Assembly (NCBI GenBank): GCA_032718475.1
Contig: JAUCBJ010006654.1
Coordinates: 1 to 61,950 of the forward strand
Source: Nemertoderma westbladi
Lineage: Eukaryota > Xenacoelomorpha > Nemertodermatida > Nemertodermatidae
Reading direction: 5' to 3'
DNA length: 61,950 nucleotides
Within the stretch, counting starts at the first letter, position 1. Each line of letters opens with the position of its first letter. The notes below the pieces were generated by a model. That model was not told where the DNA came from. It made no database searches and saw only the letters and a program-made list of their open reading frames with translations. Below, one piece after another: positions 35,258 through 45,270 of the stretch. The position numbers and the translations under genes are program-made.

Positions 35258-38200
35258 ATGTCCCACCGTCAGAAATTGCATGATTTGCCCCCAGCTGTTA
35301 GAAGGCAACTAGCTAGCACAGACTTAGGTAGTACAGAACCCACAGACCAAATAATTAAAATAGAAAGACTCCCTACTATAGTAGATGAGCCTGAAATAAT
35401 TAGGCCTGTTCTCGAAGCCACCCCTTTGGTGATAGAGACACCTGTACTCCCAGAACTTACCTCTAAATTCCCTCTGCACAGCACTAAGCTACCTGTGCCC
35501 AGCAGAACAGCCCTTGAAAATGTTCATGTCCTGGACTCTGAGCGAAATATTAATGATTTGTCGCCCGTTGTCCCTCGTCCGCCCGCTACAACGTTGGCGC
35601 CTCCCGCTTCGGCGGTCGAGTGGGTAGATGAGGGACGACGGGAGATGGGTCTCCTGCTCGGACAGCTGAGGGAACACCGTTCCCGCTCCTCTCAGCAAGT
35701 CCAGGATATGGAGGGGACTGTGCAGCAGTTAAAGGGAACAATTAGAGAGAGTAGGTTAGAGTTGCAAGAAGTGCAGCAAAGTATCGCGTTAGAACGCGAT
35801 AAATTAGTAAATACACAAAAGGGTATACCACCACCCCCTGTAACAATGTGTCAACCTGTTAGGTCTGAAGTATTTCATGCGCAAGGTGTGGAGCCTACAC
35901 GCATCTATACTGCTAGCGAAGTGGAAACTCCTATAGTAAACCCTATTAAGGGTAATTATAAACCTGTTGACAATGATATCCCATATAGACTTGATAATAA
36001 TCCGAGAAATTTATATACCGATAACTCGATATTAAATAACACGATGGCCCAAGAAAGTTTTACGCGTCAAATGGCTAGAACCAAAGCCCGTCAAGCGGTA
36101 AAGGTGGGAGAGATCGTCAAGTTCAATGGAGATGAGATGAAATGGTTACCTTTAAATGAATATTACAAAGATAACATACAGAACTCTGTGCTATCAAACG
36201 GAGAGAAACTTAGATTCCTCATCGAGTGCTTGGAAGGATCTCCCAAGTTAATGGCGTTAAAGTTTATTGGACATCCCGATGGATTAAGACAAGTTTGGGA
36301 TACCCTAAACATCAGGTATGGTAATAGGAATAACATAGCTAGGTATTTGTATGCGAAATTAATGGCGCCCCGAAAGTTTCTTAGCAGCGGGATTATAGAG
36401 TTTTCCGACGAGATTCAAGAGATCTGTAGACAACTAGATTGGTTAGGTAAGTCTCATGAATACCAGAATTCTATGGTTGTAGGAGCCTTAGCATCTACTT
36501 TGCCCAAGGGTGGAGTAGGTACACGCTGGGACAAGAAAGTGTTATATATGATGGAACAACAACGAAGAGACCCTACCATGGCTGATTTCATGTCATTCTT
36601 AGATGGAGAGGTAAAATTACAGCTTCTAAAACAGTCCAGGGAGAAGACACCGGAAAATAAGGTAAGTGAGAAACCCGTTTCTAGGAGAAAGGTAATACCA
36701 GTGTGTTATACAGACGACGGCGAAAGCCAGGCTTCTCAAGAGGAAGACAGCGGGAAAGACACTGAAAGATCTTACTATGACAACACAGCGCCTAAGGACG
36801 TAAGTAAATTCAAGTCTCGAACCAATGACAGGAGAGAGCAGGTAAGAAAAACCCCTCCTACGTCTCCTAAGAGAATTCAGGTAAGAAAGCCCGAAGAAAG
36901 AACGAGTGTGCACAACGTTACTCAAAATAAGGTAAGTAACATCAAACCGAAATGTGCGCTGTGTGACGGGCCCCACCGTTTGAATGTGTGTGATGAATTC
37001 CTAAAGAAATCATTAAAGGATAGACGGGAAGTCATGTGGGATAAGCGGTTGTGTTATAATTGCCTCAGACAAGGACACCAACGGCGAACCTGTTACTCCG
37101 ACGCAAGGTGTGCAAAGTGCGGTGCGAAACATCATATCTTGTTGCACACTGAATTCGAACGAAACAGCCCGAGTCAGGTAAGTGAGTCCAAACTACATGT
37201 CCAATTCAGTGATGTGAACGACACTGACCAATATTCTGAGATGGAAGGATTCTATACGGACGAATTCTCCGACGAAAACGAATCCTGTTACCTGATAAAT
37301 ACCGCAGTGTATCGAGCACTTACGTATGAAAAGGACACCGACAGCGAGCTCACCCTAACTACTTCTGACCGACAACCATCTTGGAAAGCACCAACTTCCA
37401 ATATAGGAATCCGAGAATTTCCCGTGGTGCAGTCGAGGGTCCACGGACCTACAAGGAGTTATATAGTGAACGCCCTCCTTGACTCCGGTAGCATAGGAAC
37501 ATTCATCGACAAAGAACTAGCCGAAGACATCTTTGCTGGACAACCCAAGTTCCGAACTAAGTTAAACATGTCAGGAATTATGCAGGTTTGGAAATCTACA
37601 GTAATAGCGGATTATTATGTAGGTGCGTTGTCCACCCCCCAGGATGAACTAGGAGAACACAGTATAAGGTCAGTAAAAATGGTGGCGATAAAGAACTTCG
37701 CTACCAGCCAAGTAGAACCTTATAACTGGGATGAGGACGATTCCACCCAGCAGCTTAATATACCTAGATTCAACACATATTACCCTGGAGTGCAAATACT
37801 CATCGGCCAAAATGCGCATGAGGCGCTTGAGACATTGGAGAAACGGCCTGCTCAACCGCAACCGCTACAAGCCTATGCGGGAAGAACTAGAGTATGTTGG
37901 TACCTTACTGGCCCTTCCCGTAGAACTCTCATAGAAAGGTTACCAAAAGAACGGGTATACCAAGTAAGCGAATGGGAAGCGGAGAGCAGTGAGGTAGACG
38001 ACCCAACTGAGGGAACACCATACTCCTCAGATAATGACGATATTAACTCTAATGTAGATCAATGGAGATATTGCCCCGAGACGATTAATCTAGCCGACAT
38101 CGCTTCCAGAGGAGCAACTCCTCAAGAACTGACAGATACTCCAGACTGGTTAGGTGGACCCGACTTCTTAAGTAAAGAAGATGAATGGCCTCCCCATCTT

Positions 38201-38692
38201 ACCACGGCTGAGATTAGACAAGCCAAGGGAGCGGAGAAAGTCAAACCTAAAACCCGGACTAGTAAATCAAGGTTATTTAAACCCGTGATAGATCTGTCTG
38301 TATTACACATTGCCAGGGACGACGCTGTGGATCTAAACTCCCCCACCGCGAACCGATCTGTTGTGGAGATCAGAGAGAGAGACTGGAGATCTGGAACACC
38401 AGACGTCTCGCCGGGACTCTCACCTCTCCTGCCGGGAGCGATGGACCACTATAGATCCTGGAATCGGCTTTGTAAGGCCGTCGTGTATTTGAAGCGATGT
38501 TTCTATCGTCACTATTCCAGGACGAAGAGGAAACCTGGAATTGTCTTCGAGACACAGCAGCTCAATCGCCCAGTTGGTCGTTTGTGTTTACTGGAAAGAG
38601 ACAGAGAACTCTCCGGAAACTATGGAAGGCAAGATACTCTTCCCACGACCACCTCCCTAATCCAACAAACATCTAGGGACTCCCCAACTTAA
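35258..38692 (+). CDS. Element B Gag-protease fused to RNase H tail and pol C terminus, RT and integrase deleted (1144 codons)
   Basis: One uninterrupted frame. Order: rest of gag with a coiled coil (about residues 125-190), capsid-like region (FNGDEMKWLPLNEYYKDNIQ), basic linker, zinc knuckles (CALCDGPHRLNVC; CYNCLRQGHQRRTC at 37052-37093; CAKCGAKHH), aspartic protease with DSGS at 37481-37492, and an acidic linker. At about 38050 it jumps to an RNase H tail (LADIASRGATPQ), and at about 38527 from YSRTK to RKPGIVFETQQ, the end of the DUF5641 region. The RT and the whole integrase catalytic core are absent. Relative to element A the second deletion is 1428 bp, a multiple of three. A long open frame after two large deletions suggests selection or recent origin. 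The protein could still make particles and self-process. Confidence 0.9.
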   Translation: MSHRQKLHDLPPAVRRQLASTDLGSTEPTDQIIKIERLPTIVDEPEIIRPVLEATPLVIETPVLPELTSKFPLHSTKLPVPSRTALENVHVLDSERNINDLSPVVPRPPATTLAPPASAVEWVDEGRREMGLLLGQLREHRSRSSQQVQDMEGTVQQLKGTIRESRLELQEVQQSIALERDKLVNTQKGIPPPPVTMCQPVRSEVFHAQGVEPTRIYTASEVETPIVNPIKGNYKPVDNDIPYRLDNNPRNLYTDNSILNNTMAQESFTRQMARTKARQAVKVGEIVKFNGDEMKWLPLNEYYKDNIQNSVLSNGEKLRFLIECLEGSPKLMALKFIGHPDGLRQVWDTLNIRYGNRNNIARYLYAKLMAPRKFLSSGIIEFSDEIQEICRQLDWLGKSHEYQNSMVVGALASTLPKGGVGTRWDKKVLYMMEQQRRDPTMADFMSFLDGEVKLQLLKQSREKTPENKVSEKPVSRRKVIPVCYTDDGESQASQEEDSGKDTERSYYDNTAPKDVSKFKSRTNDRREQVRKTPPTSPKRIQVRKPEERTSVHNVTQNKVSNIKPKCALCDGPHRLNVCDEFLKKSLKDRREVMWDKRLCYNCLRQGHQRRTCYSDARCAKCGAKHHILLHTEFERNSPSQVSESKLHVQFSDVNDTDQYSEMEGFYTDEFSDENESCYLINTAVYRALTYEKDTDSELTLTTSDRQPSWKAPTSNIGIREFPVVQSRVHGPTRSYIVNALLDSGSIGTFIDKELAEDIFAGQPKFRTKLNMSGIMQVWKSTVIADYYVGALSTPQDELGEHSIRSVKMVAIKNFATSQVEPYNWDEDDSTQQLNIPRFNTYYPGVQILIGQNAHEALETLEKRPAQPQPLQAYAGRTRVCWYLTGPSRRTLIERLPKERVYQVSEWEAESSEVDDPTEGTPYSSDNDDINSNVDQWRYCPETINLADIASRGATPQELTDTPDWLGGPDFLSKEDEWPPHLTTAEIRQAKGAEKVKPKTRTSKSRLFKPVIDLSVLHIARDDAVDLNSPTANRSVVEIRERDWRSGTPDVSPGLSPLLPGAMDHYRSWNRLCKAVVYLKRCFYRHYSRTKRKPGIVFETQQLNRPVGRLCLLERDRELSGNYGRQDTLPTTTSLIQQTSRDSPT

Positions 38693-40070
38693 CAACGGCT
38701 GGAGTGGGTGTGTGACTATATTTTATATTTGTTTTTATTATTTTATATTTATGTAAGTATTATTATGTAATTTTATTATAATCGTTTTCTTTAATTTTAT
38801 TTAGTAAAATGTTATTTTAGCGATTATTTAGTAGATTAGTGCAATATATATTAGTGTTTATTACTTAATTACTTATATATTATATATTTAGTGCGACGGC
38901 AAGAAATAATTCTTTTTCTCTTTCCTTACTGTCCGTATTATATTACAAATACGTAACTAGAGTAAGATGAAATATCCGTACTTATTAAAGTACAATAAAG
39001 CTCCTACTATATTCAAGTATTATTGGTAAAGTAGAGTATTAGGAATGCAAAATTCAGATCCTTGTGTCTCGGCTGAACCAAGCTCTGGGTAGACCTTGGA
39101 AACGACTTGCCTCTTCTCACTGACATTGCTTCGTGCGATATTGCTCTCATACCGTATATTAAATAATACATATAGTAGCGTGATGTCCCTTTAACAGTAG
39201 CGTACAACGCAAATAAATCTGTTAAACCCTTTGACCATCTGCAATTCTAGTCGATTAAGATATCGCGGCACCCACCGATATACTTAAAAGACAAAATTCT
39301 AGAATCAGTGGTTAACGTCCCCAGACAAGTTCTGGAATAAACTGGTGCCCATCCTAAATATTAATTATTAATATTTACAAAATCTGTCAAATTTTAGATC
39401 CTTTAAAATTCTAGTCTATTAAGATATCGTAGCACTTACCGATATCCTTAAAAAGACCAATTTCCTAGAATCAAGGATCCTAGTCCCCAGACATGTTCTG
39501 GAATATAATTGTGTCTATTCAATATTAAATAATAAAATTTACGGGAATAAATTTAAATTCATATTTTAATGAATTTGATAAATTGTCATTTTTATACAAT
39601 TTATAACATTCCCAAATTTCCATAAATTAATAGATCATGGGAGCGGAGATTCACCCTATTAAGTATATTAGTGTGCAAGAATCTCCAATATGTAGTCAAT
39701 AGCCGATAAAATTCATAAAATCATGTATAGAGAGGATATTGACCATTAAAGAATTACTATTAAATAGCATCCCAGATCTGTATGCATGAGAATTACCCTA
39801 ATTCTACCGCTAGCTTTCCATAATGTCACCATGGCAACAACCACGCTAGAATTAGAAGTGAGTTAAAAGAACAATAAAGCTTGCCCATTGAATAGCATAA
39901 GGAATAAATAGCACACTGCTAGTATCCCAGGATACCCAATAATAACGTGGCATTCTGGAAGGCACTGACTAATGTACAAATGGCCCGAATGTGTACAATT
40001 TGTGACAGTTGCGTGGAATTTGTGCGTTTATAGGTGAATGTTACTACGTTACTACTAATGTTACTACTAA
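38693..40070 (+). other. Element B 3' non-coding region
   Basis: Aligned with 26732-28160 of element A, including the internal ~150-bp duplication (39215-39365 and 39382-39535). Interrupted after 40070 by a LINE insertion. No gene seen. Confidence 0.65.
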
Positions 40071-41477
40071 TGGTTTGGCGTTCGGGCTCTCCTGCAGGTG
40101 GAGGTTCCTAACCCGCGTCATCCCCAACGCAACGGAGCACTTCGGGAAGCTGGAGGAGACGGTGCAGCGGTTCATCGCCAAACTGCTCGACAGGCCGTCG
40201 CTATCGGCGGTTGAACGCCAACTAGTCTCCCTCCCAACTCGGGATGGCGGATTGGGTATCCCGGTTCCTTCCGACTTGGAGACGCAGTACGACCACTCGT
40301 GCCGAGTCTGTGAACCGTTCGCAGATGCGGAGTCGATGGCAGCGGTGCGGACTGAACAGAGACGGATCGTGACCGAGGTGAAGGCGGAGTCCGTAACATC
40401 GTCTCGTACTAAAAGGGAACAAGTTTACGCCCAGTTACCTACAGACCAACGCAAACTGTGTGAACTCACAACAGAAAAAGGTGCGTCAGCTTGGTTAAAC
40501 TCCAAGCCACTAACCCTACAAGTTACTCACCTGAGTAAAGAAGTGTTCTGGGATGCGGTGTGTCTCCGCTACGGTTGGTGTCCGAAGAATCTACCATCTC
40601 GTTGTGCCTGTGGGGCGCGATTTTCTGCAACCCACGTCCTGTCGTGCCCAACTGGAGGTTTCCCCTCCATCAGGCACAATGAGATACGTGATTTCGTCGC
40701 CAACTCGCTCACTGAGGTCGCCTACAGCGTTGCTGTTGAGCCGATGCTCCAGCCGTTATCCGGTGAAACTTTCACCCATCGTACCACCTCGACGGACCAG
40801 CAGGCGAGGCTGGATGTGTCTGTGAGCGGCTTCTGGGGAAACCGATTCCAGCGGTCGTTCATCGACGTGTCCGTGTTTAACCCGCTGGCGGCGACGAACG
40901 CGGCTATGTCCCTAGACGCAGCGCACCTCCACCACGAGAATCGTAAGATTCTTAAGTACGAGGATAGGATACGGGAGGTGGAACATTCTACTTTCGTCCC
41001 CCTCATATTCTCGGCCTTTGGCGGGATGGCGCCGACCACGCGCCAGTTTGTTAAGCGCCTGGGACAGAAGCTCGCGGACAAACGCGAGGTCAGGTACTCG
41101 GAATGCGTCACGTGGATCCGGCGCAAGTTAAACTTCGCGTTGCTTCGTTCCTCCCTGCTCTGCCTTCGAGGTTGTAGGTCAGCCTCTAAACGGCCGGTTC
41201 ATTGTCCAGTGTCTGATGCCTCCATTCGGTTGGACAACGCCGACACTGAGCCGTAGCCTGGTAGTACAGCGCAGTCGTACAGGCCTACAATAGCTGACCA
41301 GTAGGCCTACAACATAAACAACCAACTGTTTTGAATTTCCCCCTTACATCCGTATCACTGTACCTCATTGTATAAATCAGATTTGGTGATAGGGTGTAAT
41401 AGTGCAATTTGAAATCCAGTGTATCAACTATGTTATTATACTATCATTCTCAAAAAGTTATAAAAAAAAAAAAAAAA
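40071..41477 (+). mobile_element. 5'-truncated LINE insertion with A16 tail
   Basis: Element A reads through this site without interruption (GTTACTACTAAAGTGTG near 28157). Here 1.4 kb of foreign, GC-richer sequence ends in 16 A (41462-41477) and is followed by CTAAAGTGTG. A short duplication ACTAA flanks it, next to local repeats of TTACTACTAA. Truncation, tail and duplication fit target-primed reverse transcription. Confidence 0.85.
40072..41256 (+). CDS. C-terminal region of a LINE-type reverse-transcriptase protein
   Basis: The open frame enters from the truncated 5' end, so the start codon is not its own. Recognisable wording includes RDGGLGIPVPSDLETQ, then a zinc-knuckle-like CACGARFSATHVLSC (C-x-C-x8-H-x3-C), then FPSIRHNEIRDF, EPMLQPLSGETF, and near the end FVPLIFSAFGGMAPTTR and LNFALLRSSLLCLRG. 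This is a familiar C-terminal module of reverse-transcriptase proteins in many marine invertebrates; I recall the wording but cannot give the clade. The RT core is absent because of 5' truncation. A related shorter copy is on the minus strand at 44365-44847. Ends at TAG 41254-41256. Confidence 0.7.
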   Translation, partial: GLAFGLSCRWRFLTRVIPNATEHFGKLEETVQRFIAKLLDRPSLSAVERQLVSLPTRDGGLGIPVPSDLETQYDHSCRVCEPFADAESMAAVRTEQRRIVTEVKAESVTSSRTKREQVYAQLPTDQRKLCELTTEKGASAWLNSKPLTLQVTHLSKEVFWDAVCLRYGWCPKNLPSRCACGARFSATHVLSCPTGGFPSIRHNEIRDFVANSLTEVAYSVAVEPMLQPLSGETFTHRTTSTDQQARLDVSVSGFWGNRFQRSFIDVSVFNPLAATNAAMSLDAAHLHHENRKILKYEDRIREVEHSTFVPLIFSAFGGMAPTTRQFVKRLGQKLADKREVRYSECVTWIRRKLNFALLRSSLLCLRGCRSASKRPVHCPVSDASIRLDNADTEP

Positions 41478-41752
41478 CTAAAGTGTGTTTACAGTAGCGA
41501 GTCGCAATTGTGAAAGTAGCCCTAACTCTCCAGTAAGAACCTGAAGTAAATCTAAGCCTTTGGGACGGACGGTGGAGTGACTCGCGCTGGTTGTTGTGGT
41601 CGTTGTGCAGCTACGACGTTGGCGATAGGCACATCGGCGAAAGTACACCAGCGCTGAGGATCTTGCGCTGTCCGGGGGCAGAGAGGGGTAGGCAGCGACG
41701 TCCGCTAGCCTAAATGTAAACTCATTATAATCTTGATAAACTCATATAGCAG
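41478..41752 (+). other. Element B 3' region continued, ending in an acceptor-like AG
   Basis: Aligned with 28164-28400 of element A (GGAGTGACTCGCGCTGGTT, CAGCGCTGAGGATCT). It ends CTCATATAGCAG at 41752, three bases before the ATG of the extra gene. Confidence 0.6.
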
Positions 41753-41754
41753 AT

Positions 41755-43114
41755 ATGTCTGAGTTGATAGAAGATGATCTTGGTATCAGGGAGCGATATA
41801 CTCTACCTTTACAAGCGTTTGTCGATAGCTTGATACGCGGCGACGTTGGTCCAACTACTACGGAGGACGATGGTCGTTATATCGAACCGCCAATGTCCCA
41901 GGAGCAACTTACACGTGAATTGGATTATAGAAAGTTCACCGCTCGCTATACGCATCGTAATGGTACGTATATGGACTTCTTAACTACCGGCCATCCTATC
42001 GATTTACACGATACGGACGATTTCGACACCGAAAAGGGAAATGGTACTATTTAAATATCCCACCCAGCGGAGTCGGAATGATAAACTGAAAATAGAATGC
42101 GAAAATTCTATTCAAAATCGACTCGAAAGAGAAGACGTTAAAGAACCGGATAAACGCGGTAACTCCAACGTATATTTGGAATCCTTGAGAGAAACATTGT
42201 AAAACCGAATAAATATCACCCGCGTTTCCCCTACAAGAAGTGTGTCTTTGGTATTATTACGATGAATGCCCAAGACCCAACCAAGAAACGGAAAGACATA
42301 AAAATCCGTAGAGACGTTGCTTTAAACACGGTTTTACTCGCTATATTTACGGGAGTTTCGAGCGACACTTGTTCGATGTATCACCTACGCTCGCTCGATT
42401 CAAACGATCCTTAAATAAACCTATGATCAGAGTTCCGGAATACTTGGTCAGACCTCTTCACTCCCTAGTGAGAACCCAGACTCTCGACCCTAATAGTATC
42501 AGGGATCTTCCCGAACTGTACTCATTGTTCAAAGATCTAGTGTTACCCGAACAATTAGTCGGTGGCACTCCGGTTGTGGGCTCCCTAAATATTCGCCCAT
42601 CTTACCTAGCCGGATTGAGACGCAGACATCTAATATCGCCATTCAACCGTATCATCGTCCCTGTTTAACCCGATACAACCTGTCACCGAGGCGGAGGAGA
42701 GAGTTGTGCGGGGCGCGTTGGGTGCTATTCGTCAAAAGATCGGAAAATGAACCTACAATTGTTTAGAGAAACGTAAATTGCAGCAGCAAGTCCAAGCGGT
42801 AAACGAATTAATTTTATCTCAGTTCGATCAGGAAATTCAGAATCTCTAAGAAGATATCGAACTTGGACGACCCTATTCTCTGCAAGAGTTTTGGACGAAC
42901 GCATCCAACGATAAGCGGAGGAAAATCAGCTCGAGGAGAAGCATATCGAAATGGACGAGACATCGACCGTAACCCTAAACCTTCTGATGCAATTGTATTG
43001 CACCCTTCACCCAGGAGTTACAGCCCTCCTAGTAAAGTGGCTCGCCCCAAAGAGAAAAGGACTCTTGCTAGCCTCAAAAAACTGCGTAAACGCCGTCCGC
43101 GAAAGAAAGACTAG
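41755..43114 (+). pseudogene. Element B extra 3' gene with basic C terminus, frameshifted
   Basis: Open pieces follow one another in different frames: 41755-42054 (start MSELIEDDLGIRERYTLPLQ), about 42217-42400, 42369-42668 (MIRVPEYLVRPLHSLVRTQT), 42669-42848 (QPVTEAEERVVRGALG) and 42863-43114, ending KKLRKRRPRKKD and a stop. Together they suggest one original protein of roughly 430 residues with a very basic, nuclear-signal-like tail. The tail is also present before the LTR at 47095 (46870-47014), with conservative changes. I do not recognise it as an envelope: no clear signal peptide or membrane segment is visible. Its start lies 3 nt after an acceptor-like AG, hinting at a spliced mRNA. 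Function unknown. Confidence 0.6.
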
Positions 43115-44228
43115 CTGTTTAGAGTATTTTTATATTTTAGAAACTGTGATTTTTTATATTTTATAGAATTAAATCCCATTTTCTGGGAGCGGTGTAAAAG
43201 CTTTTGCGGGATATAACTGGCCCTTTTCTCCGCAATGTACTGTGTAAGGTGTTTTTAGAGGACATAACTAGCGATTTACCCGCTGTGTCTGCATGTGTGC
43301 TTTAGCGGACATAAAAAGCCAGTTTTCCCACAATGCGCTCAAATACTCTAAACTACCTAACTCAAATGACGCAATCTACCAACCGATTTGCTGTACGCCT
43401 ATAGGCTCTTTGTTCTGTTCGATCAACCAATCAGAACAATGATCCACCAATCAGAGCGATTTCGCCTTGTGTTGAATATGGTCTGCAAAAACCCGAATAG
43501 TTCGGCATTTAGACATTCGTGGAACCTACAGAATCTGGAACTCGGCCAATGAGAGCTGTTTCTCTTTGTGTTGAAAGATACCTACAACAGCCCAGAGGGA
43601 TCAGTTGTGTTGGTTTTCCCGAGCCTAGAAGACCGGCTTTGGAATCTCTGTGTTTTCAGGCTTTAGCCCTACATTAGTAGGCTTAATTATAGAACGTATA
43701 TCTGTTATCAAAACAAACCAATTCATACCATAACATAACATACCATAACCATTCATACCTTAACATTTGTACTGCTATTTACTGTCGGTTATTCATTATA
43801 TCAGTTGATGGAATATTATTATATTTGGAATACCGATAAATAATTACAAAACCCTCAATCTTCTTGATATACTGAAGGTAAGTGAGACCGGTTACATATA
43901 ACGATTGCGACTTACATTAAAGTGGTTCTGAAGTGAATCTAATGCTATTTCATAGGCACTACATGTATTGGTTGTTGTTCTCTTTATATGTGACTAAAAT
44001 TAGTGAAGGTCGGCAGATCGGTGTGCAGCATTGTGCAGTATTGTGTATGATTGTGACTGATAACAAAGCATCTCCTAAAGAATGCGCTATATACGTGAAT
44101 CCATAGCCATCCCGTTGTGTCTAGTTTAAGTCATAACTCTGTTTACATATTTAGAGCGCCACGTCCTAAAGGAACTGTTAATATTTCCCGAAAGTGAATA
44201 ATATTTGTCAGAGATTATATATTACGAT

Positions 44229-44237
44229 CAGTCGAAT

Positions 44238-44240
<3 letters not shown>
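44229..44240 (+). repeat. 12-bp target-site duplication, left
   Basis: CAGTCGAATAAT, repeated at 44848-44859. The 5' LTR has a single copy. Confidence 0.95.
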
Positions 44241-44270
<30 letters not shown>

Positions 44271-44847
44271 CTCAGAACAATTTCTTTATTTCAATTACAA
44301 ATAAAATAAACATTAACAAACAAGCAGCATAATGAATTAATTAATGTCAACAAATTGTAGGTAATTAATAATTATTGTTGAAACTATTTAATGCAATCCC
44401 AGCCTCGGCTACAGCCGCGCTCACGCCGGTCTCCCGCATCGTCTGTCTCGTTGCCAGCCTAGCCTTCGGCTTCCGTGCGCCCCGGAGGCACATGATGGAG
44501 GAACGGAGGAGGGCGAAACTCAACCGAGTCCTGATGAGGGAGAGAGTCTGCGAGTAGGGAGCATCCCGTTTCGCCGACAGTAAGAGCGCAATGCGTGTGA
44601 GGAGCGCGTGGGCTGAGCGGCTGGCCCCACCAGTTGTAGCAATTACAAAAGGCGAGAAGCCGGCGTGCTCGATGTCATTGATTCTCTCCTCGTACTTCCT
44701 CCGTTTCTCTCGCTCATGTTTGCTGTAAGCAGCATCCACGGAGCGAGGATTGGAGGAGCACAGAGGGTTGAATACCTTGACGTCGATATACACCCGCTCG
44801 AAGCGCCCACCCCACAGCCCACTCGCCGCAACGTCCAGACGGGCCTC
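44241..44847 (-). mobile_element. 5'-truncated LINE inserted in the element B 3' LTR
   Basis: 607 bp on the minus strand. It starts, in sense direction, within protein-coding sequence and ends with a 30-base poly(A) (plus-strand T run 44241-44270), preceded by AATAAA (complement of 44285-44290). The perfect 12-bp duplication and the empty site in the other LTR make the insertion boundaries exact. Confidence 0.97.
44365..44847 (-). CDS. LINE reverse-transcriptase protein, C-terminal fragment
   Basis: The minus-strand frame stops at 44365. It reads IDVKVFNPLCSSNPRSVDAA, then FSPFVIATTGGASRSAHALL and LSFALLRSSIMCLRGARKPK, aligning with the final third of the plus-strand protein at 40072-41256. 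The two differ at many positions, so they come from different lineages of one family. The 5' truncation removes everything upstream, so it cannot be functional. A further in-frame stretch in another frame above 44793 continues the same protein toward the truncation point. Confidence 0.7.
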   Translation of the reverse strand, partial: EARLDVAASGLWGGRFERVYIDVKVFNPLCSSNPRSVDAAYSKHEREKRRKYEERINDIEHAGFSPFVIATTGGASRSAHALLTRIALLLSAKRDAPYSQTLSLIRTRLSFALLRSSIMCLRGARKPKARLATRQTMRETGVSAAVAEAGIALNSFNNNY

Positions 44848-45062
44848 CAGTCGAATAATACAGTAGGCCTACACCGCAATAAGGTTAAGCTTCCGAATCC
44901 AGTCTCCCGGGTATATCCAGCGGGTGAATGGTCGCGCATAGACTGGCTTCGGCTAATGTAGTGTATCAAATACTCGTCATAGGCTAAAGTCGATTTATTA
45001 TCTAGAAGACATCCCAATTTGGCAGGTTAAACTGCTAAAGGTCTGAAAGCGCGAACACCGTT

Positions 45063-45259
45063 TGTTTAATTTTCCTTAGTTTCGGGGTTGCATTTCCTTT
45101 AGGAAATGCCTTTCTAGTAATATGCAATAAATAATAGGTAAAAATGTTTACTTAGCACTCCACTTATACTGATAAGTGGAGTAACAATGTGTTAGCAAGC
45201 TGTGTGACTGGGTGAGTACAAAATAAAGACTGAAGACCCAATATTAAAGACGGCTACAA
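45063..45259. other. Right flank of element B, with a MITE stub
   Basis: After the CCGTT duplication comes non-coding sequence with a local palindrome (CACTCCACTTAT...ATAAGTGGAGT, 45154-45182). At 45210-45240 lies GGGTGAGTACAAAATAAAGA, the left end of the MITE family, cut short. Confidence 0.6.
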
Positions 45260-45270
45260 ATCGGCAGTAA

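Larger units (their letters stand above)
30482..45057 (+). mobile_element. BEL/Pao element B: complete LTR-to-LTR, non-autonomous
   Basis: Both LTRs run from TGTAAAAGCTTTTGCGGGAT to GCGCGAACA, and the element is flanked by CCGTT at 30477-30481 and 45058-45062. After removing a 607-bp LINE and one 12-bp duplication from the 3' LTR, both LTRs are exactly 1246 bp. I count about seven differences between them, so the insertion is recent. The interior carries a long leader, gag, a pol lacking RT and integrase cores, a 3' non-coding part with a LINE insertion, and an extra gene. Without RT and integrase it must have been copied by proteins of a related element. No TGG-type primer site follows the 5' LTR, so the primer may be an internal tRNA region. 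Confidence 0.9.
43193..45057 (+). repeat. Element B 3' LTR, split by a LINE
   Basis: 43193-44240 plus 44860-45057 equals 1246 bp, the same as the 5' LTR. It is preceded by a short purine-rich GGGAGCGG (43185-43192), the likely polypurine tract. Confidence 0.95.
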
